Below, one piece after another: positions 1 through 6,740 of a stretch of 8,055 nucleotides of DNA. The notes under the pieces were generated by a model. That model was not told the DNA's origin and did not search any database. It worked only from the letters and a program-made list of their open reading frames with translations. The position numbers were made by a program, and so were the translations under genes. How positions within the stretch are numbered: the first letter of the stretch is position 1; each line of letters opens with the position of its first letter. Origin of the DNA: Clostridia bacterium (GTDB lineage: Bacteria; Bacillota; Clostridia; Saccharofermentanales; UBA5734); assembly GCA_009929975.1 (NCBI GenBank), contig RZZF01000075.1:1-8055 (forward strand), read 5' to 3'.

Positions 1-97
1 CCTGTGGTTTGCGCCGGATCCGGTGCGCGACGGCCGCTCGCAATTCCGCTTCAGTATGACCGGGCGGCAGGCGGATCTGCAGAAATGACTCGCTCAT
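1..97 (-). CDS. N-terminus of probable COG2509-type FAD-dependent dehydrogenase (partial, runs off window)
   Basis: The ATG at 97-95 opens a frame that stays open for 32 codons to the window edge, so only the N-terminus is visible. The peptide begins MSESFLQIRLPPGH and continues TEAELRAAVAHRIRRK. This resembles the start of COG2509 'uncharacterized FAD-dependent dehydrogenases', which open with a short beta strand, a 'LPxxH' turn and a helix rich in Glu, Leu and Ala, ahead of the FAD-binding domain. The start overlaps the stop of the HI0933-type gene as ATGA (positions 94-97). A GGAG lies 9 nt upstream, supporting translation and coupling. The existence of the gene is well supported by overlap, ribosome binding site and operon position. 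The family call rests on about 15 informative residues and is an inference; no nucleotide-binding motif is in view. It could be another protein with a small ferredoxin-like N-terminal domain. Confidence 0.55.
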   Translation of the reverse strand, partial: MSESFLQIRLPPGHTEAELRAAVAHRIRRKPQ

Positions 98-1518
98 TTG
101 CCGGATCTCCGCCGCCGGCCCGTATGTGAACGGCCGCTACTCTGATTGGCCGCCACCAAGTCGCGCACAGCGGAAAGTCCGGCCAGATGGCCCGATGACC
201 AGGCCCACTGCAAGTTATAGCCGCCGCAGTCACCATCGACATCGAGCAGCTCGCCGGCCGCGTAGAGACCCTCATGTCTGCGTGACGCCAGGGTATTCGG
301 CCGGAAGGAACTGACATCCAGACCACCAGCGGTCACCTGGGCCTGGTCCCAGCCAAGTGTTCCTTCAACGGCCAGCTGAGTATGATGGATCTGATGGACG
401 ATGGCCGCGTAATCAGATTCAGTCAGCACCGAACAGGGCAGGCCGAGCGAACGGTTCAGGCTCAGTTTGAGAAGCGCCTGGCCGATCCGTTTAGGCAAAA
501 GGCCGGTCATGAAATCAGCCAGTTCCAATGACGGATGATGATGCCGCCGCATAATCATCCAACTGAGGCAGGCATCATCCGTCCAGTCCGGCAGAAAATC
601 GAGTTCAAGCCGCAGCCGCTGCAGGGATGCCGGATCATCCGCGCAGGCACTGACCGGACGCGCCAGCTGAAGAACCGGCGGCCCGGAGACACCATATCGG
701 GTAAATAGAACCTCGCCGTCTTCACAGCGCAGCGGTGAGCCGTCGCGCAGAAGTGCTGCACGTCCTTCAAATTTACTGCCGGCCAGTCCGCGTACCCAGT
801 CCGTTTCCGTCTTGATCTGGACGATGGATGGAAACATCCGCGTGACCGGGTAGCCCAGTTGTCTCATCATCTGATGGCCCGACTCGCTCCCGCCCAGAGA
901 CGGGTAGCTGAGGCCGCCGGTCGCGACCACGACACGTGACGCGATAAAGGTCCGGCGGTCGCGGGTCTTGATCTGCCATTTATGATGCGCGTCGAGCGGC
1001 CGGTCTCCCAGATAAAGCGGCTGGCTTTCCCGCAGCTGCTCGACATCACAGTCGGTGATGATCTCAATCCCAAGCCGTTCGGCCTCCTGGCGCAGAATAT
1101 CCAGAACAGAGGCCGCCTGCAGGCTGTTGGGGAATACCCGGCCGTCCGGTTCCGTCCGGCAGGCCAGACCGATGCGGCTGAACCAGTCAAGTGTAGCCTC
1201 GAGATCAAACCGTTGCAGCGGCCCTTGGATAAAGGGGGCTGACTGGCTGAAATAATGACGGTGATCGAGCGGCTGATGGCTCAGATTGCAGCGGCCGTTC
1301 CCGGTCACGAGCAGACGACGGCCTGCCCGGTCATTTTTTTCCAGAATGATAATCGGCAGTGCCTGGCCGAGTCCACAGGATTCGCGCAGCTGATCGAGCA
1401 CGGAAGGGCTCTGTTCAGCCAGCCATGCAGCGGCGGTGATCGCCGCGGTCAAGCCGGCGGCACCGCCACCGATCACCGCGAGCAGACACGGATCGGGTTG
1501 TTTGTCACGAACCGCCAT
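94..1518 (-). CDS. HI0933/YhiN-family NAD(P)/FAD-dependent oxidoreductase (474 aa)
   Basis: This is a flavoprotein of the HI0933 family (COG2081, also annotated 'aminoacetone oxidase family FAD-binding enzyme'). It is probably cytosolic and its physiological substrate is unsettled. Family signatures in order (474-aa numbering): dinucleotide-binding GGGAAG at residues 17-22; the acidic residue ending the second strand, E60 in LEKNDRAG; TGNGRCN at 72-78; ATGGLSYP from 199; a GEVLFTRYGVSGP block mid-protein; and the C-terminal AGELLDVDGDCGGYNLQWAW (about 421-440). The ATG at 1518 is chosen because AGGAGGAGGT lies 8 nt upstream and the FAD motif then falls at the usual distance. An in-frame ATG at 1596 would add 26 residues from deeper inside the CYTH gene. 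Oddities: about 20 extra residues lie between the GGGAAG helix and E60, and a tail ends in RRRRSGK. Family members are usually about 400-420 aa. The gene overlaps the CYTH stop by 14 bp and the next gene by 4 bp. Confidence 0.95.
   Translation of the reverse strand: MAVRDKQPDPCLLAVIGGGAAGLTAAITAAAWLAEQSPSVLDQLRESCGLGQALPIIILEKNDRAGRRLLVTGNGRCNLSHQPLDHRHYFSQSAPFIQGPLQRFDLEATLDWFSRIGLACRTEPDGRVFPNSLQAASVLDILRQEAERLGIEIITDCDVEQLRESQPLYLGDRPLDAHHKWQIKTRDRRTFIASRVVVATGGLSYPSLGGSESGHQMMRQLGYPVTRMFPSIVQIKTETDWVRGLAGSKFEGRAALLRDGSPLRCEDGEVLFTRYGVSGPPVLQLARPVSACADDPASLQRLRLELDFLPDWTDDACLSWMIMRRHHHPSLELADFMTGLLPKRIGQALLKLSLNRSLGLPCSVLTESDYAAIVHQIHHTQLAVEGTLGWDQAQVTAGGLDVSSFRPNTLASRRHEGLYAAGELLDVDGDCGGYNLQWAWSSGHLAGLSAVRDLVAANQSSGRSHTGRRRRSGK
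107..110 (-). promoter_or_regulatory. Ribosome binding site for the gene starting at 97
   Basis: Read on the minus strand this is GGAG, 9 nt before the ATG at 97. It lies inside the 3' end of the HI0933-type gene. With the ATGA overlap it supports a real start for a gene of which only 32 codons are visible. Confidence 0.55.
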
Positions 1519-2185
1519 CAACAGCCACCTCCTCCTGTCTGAGATCAAGGCAGCGGGACAGTTTGCTGCGCGGTTCAAACCGCAGTCCGAATTCACTCAT
1601 CAGCCGCTCCGCCAGTGGATTGAGCTGGCGGATATCACCCGACAGATATTCAATTTCCAGTTCATGCAATGCCAGCTGGCGGTCTCCGGCAATCAGCCAG
1701 CCCTGGTCCAGCGCGGCTTCCGCCTGCAGATCGTGCCAGACGAAGGAGGCCGCGAGACGTTTGAAACGAACTTCACACAGAATGACCAGTTCAGACTGAT
1801 CCGGGAATGGCGGCAGCAGCGGCCAGGCCTCATCGTGCAGAGCGGCGGGACTGCCGAGTGAAAAAGCCTGCAGGACATCATCGAGACGCAGGCCGACGGG
1901 CGGCCAGCGGCCGGTCCAGCCGGCAGACCATTCATGGCGCTGGTGAATATAGCCGGAGACCTGTCCGTCAGACTTGACCGACATCACGATGGCCTCATTT
2001 TCACGGCGCAGCCGCAAGGATATGTGCCGCGCTGAGAGGAACCGCCCGGGTGTGCCCAGATAGCAGCTGTGCATCCTGATCTCCCGCCGGTCGGCAGACG
2101 GAAACAGGCACTGGTACCAGTGGCTGTTCCGCAGACGGCTCACCTGCGCCGGATCATCAATTGTCAGCTTGATTTCCTGTTCCAT
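1505..2185 (-). CDS. CYTH domain protein (triphosphate tunnel metalloenzyme family, 226 aa)
   Basis: CYTH proteins fold into a beta-barrel tunnel that binds triphosphates or polyphosphate with divalent metal; bacterial members include inorganic triphosphatases, thiamine triphosphatases and class IV adenylate cyclases. Visible motifs: the defining ExExK at the extreme N-terminus (E2, E4, K6); a basic strand SLRLRRE (56-62) and K71; HQRHEW (81-86), matching the family's QR-x-E strand; D160-x-G162; the acidic triplet E175, E177, E179 in HELEIEY; and R206-S-K208 near the C-terminus. These cover the tunnel strands from end to end, so the domain looks complete at a normal length for a CYTH-only protein. 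The usual 'YFDTP' segment reads YLGTP (42-46), with Gly for Asp. There is no signal peptide, so it is probably cytosolic. It starts 6 bp after pepF without a clear ribosome binding site, suggesting translational coupling. The substrate cannot be told from sequence; an inorganic or tripolyphosphatase is the safest guess. Confidence 0.9.
   Translation of the reverse strand: MEQEIKLTIDDPAQVSRLRNSHWYQCLFPSADRREIRMHSCYLGTPGRFLSARHISLRLRRENEAIVMSVKSDGQVSGYIHQRHEWSAGWTGRWPPVGLRLDDVLQAFSLGSPAALHDEAWPLLPPFPDQSELVILCEVRFKRLAASFVWHDLQAEAALDQGWLIAGDRQLALHELEIEYLSGDIRQLNPLAERLMSEFGLRFEPRSKLSRCLDLRQEEVAVDGGS
1527..1536 (-). promoter_or_regulatory. Strong Shine-Dalgarno deciding the HI0933-type gene start
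   Basis: On the minus strand this reads AGGAGGAGGT, a full match to the anti-Shine-Dalgarno core, 8 nt before the ATG at 1518-1516. It sits inside the last codons of the CYTH gene. It argues for the 1518 start over the in-frame ATG at 1596, and suggests this gene can be initiated independently of its upstream neighbour. Confidence 0.85.
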
Positions 2186-2191
2186 GACGGA

Positions 2192-4018
2192 TCATGCTTC
2201 TTTTTCAGGAAGCAGCGCGGACATCTGCTGCAGCACCTGGTCAAATCGCTGCATCGCGGCCTGGATCGGTTCCGGACCTGAGAGATCGACCCCGGCCCGG
2301 GCCAGGATATTCAGCGGGTAGTCAGATCCGCCGGCACCGAGAAATTCAAGGTAACGGCTGACCGCCGGCTCGCCTTCTTCCGCCATCCGGCTGGTCAGGG
2401 CGACGGCTGCTGAAAAGCCGGTCGCGTATTGATAAACATAATATGATGTATAGAAATGAGGGATACGAGCCCACTCCCAGCGCATGAAATCATCAACGGT
2501 GACCTCCGGCGCGAAATAAAGATCAAGCAGTTCAGCGTACATCTGGCACAGCGAATCCGCGGTCAGCGATTGTCCTTGTTCGATTTTCTGATGGGCTTTC
2601 CATTCAAACTCAGCGAACATCGTCTGCCGGAAGACGGTCAGGCGGAAGCTCTCCAGAAAATGGTTCAACAGATACATCATTTCCTGCCGGCCGCTATCAG
2701 TCGACGCGTCACATTGCCCCAGCAGATACTGCATCAGGAGGTTCTCGTTGACCGTCGAAGCGATTTCAGCGAGAAAGATCGGGTAATCCGATTCAGGATA
2801 AGGTCTCTGGCTGGAAAAATACGTGTGCAGGCTGTGGCCGACTTCATGGGCCAGAGTAAAGACATCGGACAGAGTGCCACTGTAGTTGAGCAGGACATAG
2901 GGATGACTCTTATACGTTCCCCAGGAGTAGGCGCCGCTGGTTTTTCCGGGCGTTTCATAAACATCGATCCAGCGCTCAGTCAAATGACGTTCCAGAGCCG
3001 CCAGATAGGCCTGGCCAAGCGGCGCGAAAGCCTTGCGAAGCAGATCGCAGGCCTGATCATAGTCATAATGACGCTCCGGCATGTCGACCATGGTGATATA
3101 GGTATCATGAATATGCAGATCAGGTAAATCGAGCAGCTGCCGGCGCAGAGCAAAATAGCGCTGCAGGACCGGCAGTCCGTCGTGGACAGCGTCGATCAGG
3201 CTGGTGTACAGGCTGCGCGGCAGATTGCGGGCAAAGAGAGCCGATGCCAGGGCATCATCAAAATGACGGGTGCCAGATACCAGCAGATCTGACTTGATAT
3301 GTGTCGCGTACAGACTGGACAGGGTGTGTCCCATCGCCCCGAAGGCTTCATGCATCTGCCTGAACGCGGCTTCACGGGTTGCCCGGTCCTTGTGTTCACG
3401 CAGCTGCGCGAACTTGCCATGGCTCAGTTCGATTGTCTGATCCTGATCATCCTTGATTGAACCGAGTTTGATTTCAACATTGTCCAGCAGGGTGAAGGTA
3501 TCACCGATCCCCTGGGCGACGGGGCCGAAATTGGAGAGAATCGTTTCTTCGACCTCGCTGAGCGTATGCGCACGGCCGCGCAGGATATCATCCAGCTGAT
3601 GGCGATACGGGGCCAGGCGCGTTTCCTCCTGCATCCATTGCCGCACGTCCTGATCCGGCAATGCCGTGATTTCTGGAATAAGAAAAGCCTGTGCGGCCTG
3701 AAAACGGTACAGCAGACTCATGACGCGCTCGGTCATGTCCTGATAACGCGCCGCGGCGTTATCTTCATCCCGGCGCATCCGCGCATAGGTGAAAAGTTCC
3801 ATCAAATCCATTTCCAGCTGGCTTGATAATTCCAGTGCGCTGATCAGCTGATCGCACTGTCCAAGCCGGCCGCGATACGCATCCAGATCGCTGCTCTTGC
3901 GGCTGATCCTGGTCAGCGCGTCCTCCCAGGCCGCGTCGCTCGGAAAAATATCTTCCAGACGCCAACGGCGCTCTTCAGGAATGTCCTGTCTGCTTTTGTA
4001 ATCAGGTTGTCGATTCAT
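2192..4018 (-). CDS. pepF: Oligoendopeptidase F (M3 family zinc peptidase, 608 aa)
   Basis: PepF is a cytosolic M3B zinc metallopeptidase that cuts short peptides, roughly 7-17 residues in characterised homologues, feeding peptide turnover and nutrition. The catalytic motif is H391-E-V-G-H395, with E392 as the catalytic base. The third zinc ligand is E418 in FLAEIAST, about 27 residues from the first His as expected for M3. The C-terminal substrate-side signature HFYTSYYVYQYATG (521 on) is intact. The N-terminal half is the helical M3 domain, beginning with the typical 'RWRLEDIFPSDAAWE' (18-32). The length matches the family at about 600 aa, and no signal peptide is seen. The start at 4018 is supported by GAGAGGA 7 nt upstream. 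The gene follows the DUF5711-like gene by 16 bp and ends 6 bp before the CYTH gene. I saw no frame disruption or missing key residue. Confidence 0.97.
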   Translation of the reverse strand: MNRQPDYKSRQDIPEERRWRLEDIFPSDAAWEDALTRISRKSSDLDAYRGRLGQCDQLISALELSSQLEMDLMELFTYARMRRDEDNAAARYQDMTERVMSLLYRFQAAQAFLIPEITALPDQDVRQWMQEETRLAPYRHQLDDILRGRAHTLSEVEETILSNFGPVAQGIGDTFTLLDNVEIKLGSIKDDQDQTIELSHGKFAQLREHKDRATREAAFRQMHEAFGAMGHTLSSLYATHIKSDLLVSGTRHFDDALASALFARNLPRSLYTSLIDAVHDGLPVLQRYFALRRQLLDLPDLHIHDTYITMVDMPERHYDYDQACDLLRKAFAPLGQAYLAALERHLTERWIDVYETPGKTSGAYSWGTYKSHPYVLLNYSGTLSDVFTLAHEVGHSLHTYFSSQRPYPESDYPIFLAEIASTVNENLLMQYLLGQCDASTDSGRQEMMYLLNHFLESFRLTVFRQTMFAEFEWKAHQKIEQGQSLTADSLCQMYAELLDLYFAPEVTVDDFMRWEWARIPHFYTSYYVYQYATGFSAAVALTSRMAEEGEPAVSRYLEFLGAGGSDYPLNILARAGVDLSGPEPIQAAMQRFDQVLQQMSALLPEKEA

Positions 4019-4025
4019 CGTATCT

Positions 4026-4032
4026 TCCTCTC
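4026..4032 (-). promoter_or_regulatory. Ribosome binding site of pepF
   Basis: On the minus strand this is GAGAGGA, 7 nt before the ATG at 4018, inside the 16-bp gap after the DUF5711-like stop. It fixes the start, giving an N-terminus MNRQPDY just before the conserved WRLEDIF block. No inverted repeat or promoter-like boxes are evident in this short gap. Confidence 0.7.
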
Positions 4033-4034
4033 TT

Positions 4035-5186
4035 TCAGTTCAGGTCAAATCGTCTGACCTCGGTTCGGGTCACGACAATAAGGGCTTCCTGTCCGACCAG
4101 ATTCATCCGGATAATATCAGAGGCCATCGGCCATTGCGCGATGGTTTCCCCACTGTCATTCGTCAGCAGTGTCAGGGTATTGCCTGTCGCAACAGCAACA
4201 ACGGTTCCCGAATCAAGCATCTGTGCCGGTGCGCTGTCTGTCTGTAGCAAAGTCCGGCTCTGCCCCTGATCATCAATCCGGCTGATTTCATACCGGCCGT
4301 CCATTTCCGGCGCGGCGATCGCCAGTATGTATCCGTCACCGGACAAGACTGACCTCACCTGATGGAATTGACGCTGCCAGACTTCATCTTCCTGTTCATA
4401 TGTCAGCGCGGTCACCTGCTGGCTGCCGCAGAGAATCAGCTGCCCGGACCCATTGTAAACGAGCAGTGGAGCCAATCCCTGCAGTTCTGGCAGCCGCTGT
4501 CCGACCGCGTCACCGTCCAGAGCAAACCGCTTGACAATCAACTGAGCCTCAGACGCGTCGGTGTTGAGCAGGACGACATCAAAGGCATCTTGAAACGGAC
4601 TGAAAACAACCGACAGGATGAATCCTGATTCAGGGAACAGACAATCATAGAGGTGGCCGGCGCCGGCAGGCGCGTAGACACTGACAACACCGGTGCTGGC
4701 GGACGTCTCATGTATGATCGCCAGGTGGTTGTCACGACCGATGGCAGCCCCGCTGATCCTGCCCTCAGACCGATCGCGATAAATCTCACCGTCTGTGTCC
4801 AGGACAACGAAGCCATAGCCCCCGCGATCGGCCACCAGAAACGTTTTTTCTGCCTGGATGACCATAGGTGCTTCATAATCGATATCAACGGAAAATAATT
4901 CCTCGCCCTGCAGATCAAGCCGGGCGATCCGGCTTCCGGATACAGAATAGAGACCATCCGAAAAAGGATACAACCGCTGTGCCTCATCAGGATCGCACTC
5001 AAATCCGGCCATTTCTTCCGCAACCGGCAGAGCGGGCTCAGTCTCCGCCGGCAGCGTATTTTCATCCGGCATCATCATGACAAGGACGACCACTGCCGCC
5101 ATCAGCAGGAAAGCCAGCACGATCAGAATGATCAGGCTGGCTCTGCTTTTTCGGGACATCTGGCTGGATATAGCAGGTCGCATCAT
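4035..5186 (-). CDS. Membrane-anchored DUF5711-like protein, probable beta-propeller (383 aa)
   Basis: Function unknown. The N-terminus has a short basic stretch (MSRKSRAS, 10-17), then one hydrophobic segment at about 18-39 and an acidic, proline-containing linker. This predicts a signal anchor with the remaining ~340 residues outside the membrane. That domain alternates short strands and turns with repeated blade-like phrases: 'YSVSGSRIARLDLQGEELFSVD', then a phrase with VADRGGYGFVVLDTDGEIY, then one with GVVSVYAPAG. The order 'value recorded, data used, next value' resembles DUF5711 proteins of Clostridia and PQQ- or WD40-like propellers. No catalytic motif or cysteine pattern stands out. 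The ATG at 5186 overlaps the DUF4340 stop as TGATG. The only good Shine-Dalgarno is 14 nt away, so coupling is likely. An internal ATG ten codons in (MSRKSR) is possible but has no ribosome binding site. The family call is recognition from memory; the topology is read from sequence. Confidence 0.8.
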   Translation of the reverse strand: MMRPAISSQMSRKSRASLIILIVLAFLLMAAVVVLVMMMPDENTLPAETEPALPVAEEMAGFECDPDEAQRLYPFSDGLYSVSGSRIARLDLQGEELFSVDIDYEAPMVIQAEKTFLVADRGGYGFVVLDTDGEIYRDRSEGRISGAAIGRDNHLAIIHETSASTGVVSVYAPAGAGHLYDCLFPESGFILSVVFSPFQDAFDVVLLNTDASEAQLIVKRFALDGDAVGQRLPELQGLAPLLVYNGSGQLILCGSQQVTALTYEQEDEVWQRQFHQVRSVLSGDGYILAIAAPEMDGRYEISRIDDQGQSRTLLQTDSAPAQMLDSGTVVAVATGNTLTLLTNDSGETIAQWPMASDIIRMNLVGQEALIVVTRTEVRRFDLN

Positions 5187-6721
5187 CAGTTCAATGGATA
5201 TCCTTCCTCTGTGTTGAAGACCCCGTCCTCGGCATGACTGATCGCGTAGCGCATCATGTCAAGCGCGACCGTGATTCCCTCATACTCTTTTCGCGTCGAC
5301 TCGAACGAGGCTTCCTTCTCAACATAGAAACCACTGTATTCGCCGTCGATAAAGACATAATAAGTATAGTCGTCGCGCGGGGCGAATTCAACCGTCTGGG
5401 TATAGGCAGCACGGCCGGTCTCAGGATCCGCCTTCATGTGGAAAACCATCGACGCGTCTTTCGTGTTATCCGGTTCCGCCTCCGGTTCCAGACCGGCGAT
5501 CATCACACTGATCAGGCGCTGATAGAATTTCGTGTACAGGCTTTTGCCCTTCTCATCGACAATTTTCGCGTCTTGTCCGTCTAGTGTGAGAACCACGTCT
5601 TCGTCAGTGGTCCTGTTTTCCTGGGTCATGCTGATTTCAGTCGAAAAGGTCTCTCCGAAGATATTCCCGTCAATACGGTCCACCTTCCAGATGCTGACCA
5701 GAGCGACAAAACGATCCAGCATATCAATAACCTTCATGTCGATGGAAGTAAATGTGCTGGTCGGCAGTTTGAAAACGGCCGGAATCTCACTGCTGATCGC
5801 GTAAAAATGATTGCTGTCTGCCTGGCTGCCGATCTTGATTTCAGTTTCTCCCGCCGCGGTTTGCAGATTGAGCAGATACTGCGGGCTGGACAGGCCATAG
5901 GGGGCCAGATCAACCGGGTCAATTTCGACAAAGTCAGCCGCTGTCATCGCCAGTGTTTCAGTGATCAGCATATTCAGGTTGCCCGATCCGCCGGGTCGGA
6001 TGATCGGCTCACGCAGCTCGTATTCTATGTAGGATTCAGGGGTACCCGGCTCCCCGACCAGCTGGCAGTCGACCGCGATTCGAGCCGCGTCACGTGCGCG
6101 TTCGAAAATGAAACCGGTCAGATCCGATTCTTCGACCGAGACGACCTGATCACCATCGAGCAGATCGAGCCGGGTCTGCATCATCCGATCACCTGTCGCT
6201 TTCGCCAGGGAGCAGACGCGTCCGCTGTCATCAAGCATCGCGTAATAGTAACTTTTGTTCGGCATCAGCGAGCCGACCTTGATGTCATGACGGCTGCCGT
6301 TCTTCAGGACGACCGAGAACATCGCCTGCGGATCATCCAGACCATAGGGTGCCAGATCTGACGCCGCGCTCTCAATCTCGGTGCTGGTGTAGACCGATTT
6401 GGCCATATTCGCGACAGCGCTCAGGTCGGTCTGGGCAAAAGGATAGTCCTCCATGCCTTCGACCTGCCAGTCATAGCTGATCTTGCCATCACTGTCGGTC
6501 ACCGCGTCCGGCAGGAGCGCAAATGTATCCTGTTCATGGCTGATTTCGACACGGGCGATATCCTCAGCCTCAGACTGAAAAATCGGATCAATCTCTTCTC
6601 TTGTGGTGATTGTTGTCTCATCCGGCTCACGATTGAGCCACAGCGGACTGGCTGCCCAGATGATCAGCAGGACCGCCAGAACACCAGCAAGCACCATTAA
6701 TGATTTCGTCTGTTTCTTCAT
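5186..6721 (-). CDS. DUF4340 domain protein, ABC-transporter accessory (511 aa)
   Basis: DUF4340 proteins commonly sit beside GldG-like subunits of ABC-2-type transporters; their role is unknown. The N-terminus has KK then a hydrophobic segment (about 8-29, LMVLAGVLAVLLIIWAASPL) and no lipobox cysteine, so it is probably an uncleaved anchor with the rest extracytoplasmic. Two copies of a DUF4340 unit are visible. The first has DLAPYGLDDPQ (122-132), IKVGSLMPNKSYYYA and VCSLAKA. The second has DLAPYGLSSPQ (271-281), IKIGSQADSNHFYA and VFKLPTS. Each ends in the typical 'strand, G-turn, tyrosine-rich strand' pattern. A third beta-rich region (about 350-480) and a helical C-terminus follow. The start is supported by AGGGGAGG 6 nt upstream. 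It lies 19 bp after the GldG-like gene and overlaps the DUF5711-like gene by one base. Cotranscription with its ABC partner is expected. Confidence 0.9.
   Translation of the reverse strand: MKKQTKSLMVLAGVLAVLLIIWAASPLWLNREPDETTITTREEIDPIFQSEAEDIARVEISHEQDTFALLPDAVTDSDGKISYDWQVEGMEDYPFAQTDLSAVANMAKSVYTSTEIESAASDLAPYGLDDPQAMFSVVLKNGSRHDIKVGSLMPNKSYYYAMLDDSGRVCSLAKATGDRMMQTRLDLLDGDQVVSVEESDLTGFIFERARDAARIAVDCQLVGEPGTPESYIEYELREPIIRPGGSGNLNMLITETLAMTAADFVEIDPVDLAPYGLSSPQYLLNLQTAAGETEIKIGSQADSNHFYAISSEIPAVFKLPTSTFTSIDMKVIDMLDRFVALVSIWKVDRIDGNIFGETFSTEISMTQENRTTDEDVVLTLDGQDAKIVDEKGKSLYTKFYQRLISVMIAGLEPEAEPDNTKDASMVFHMKADPETGRAAYTQTVEFAPRDDYTYYVFIDGEYSGFYVEKEASFESTRKEYEGITVALDMMRYAISHAEDGVFNTEEGYPLN
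5201..5210 (-). promoter_or_regulatory. Distant Shine-Dalgarno before the DUF5711-like gene
   Basis: On the minus strand this reads AGAGGAAGGA and lies 14 nt before the ATG at 5186, longer than the usual 5-9 nt. The ATG is fused to the DUF4340 stop (TGATG), so ribosomes ending DUF4340 probably reinitiate here, with this site holding them nearby. A rare ATT start, in frame 5 nt after this site, is a less likely alternative. Confidence 0.5.
5895..6358 (-). repeat. Internal duplication within the DUF4340 gene
   Basis: Two DUF4340 units share the peptide DLAPYGL-x-x-PQ at residues 122-132 and 271-281, followed in both by strands ending in IK(V/I)GS and a tyrosine-containing YYA/FYA strand. At DNA level the 17-base core at 6342-6358 and the one at 5895-5911 differ at a single base, although the surrounding sequence has diverged. 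The span given covers both cores. This is a domain-scale tandem repeat of the protein, not a mobile repeat. Confidence 0.7.
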
Positions 6722-6727
6722 TCAGGT

Positions 6728-6735
6728 CCTCCCCT
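6728..6735 (-). promoter_or_regulatory. Ribosome binding site of the DUF4340 gene
   Basis: On the minus strand this is AGGGGAGG, 6 nt before the ATG at 6721, within the 19-bp gap after the GldG-like stop. It confirms the start, which gives the basic MKKQTK lead before the membrane segment. Confidence 0.75.
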
Positions 6736-6740
6736 GTCAA

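Noticed and set aside
51..326. Minus-strand open frame of 91 codons at the left end
   Set aside because: It is in a different frame from both the HI0933-type gene and the gene starting at 97, overlaps both, and has no recognisable content.
1519..1596. N-terminal extension of the HI0933-type protein from the ATG at 1596
   Set aside because: The extension has no homology to the family, lies deep inside the CYTH gene, and the AGGAGGAGGT site points to the ATG at 1518.
2456..3127. Long plus-strand open frame (223 codons) opposite pepF
   Set aside because: It lies wholly antisense to well-conserved pepF coding sequence including the zinc site. Its translation shows no recognisable domain, and long antisense frames are expected opposite GC-rich genes.
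4019..4034. Possible operon break or promoter between the DUF5711-like gene and pepF, where function changes
   Set aside because: The gap is only 16 bp and filled by a ribosome binding site. I see no hairpin with a T-run and no convincing -35/-10 pair just upstream, though a promoter inside coding sequence cannot be excluded.
5807..6361. Plus-strand open frame (184 codons) opposite the DUF4340 gene
   Set aside because: It is a reverse-strand shadow of the duplicated DUF4340 domain, with no family resemblance and no adjoining plus-strand genes.
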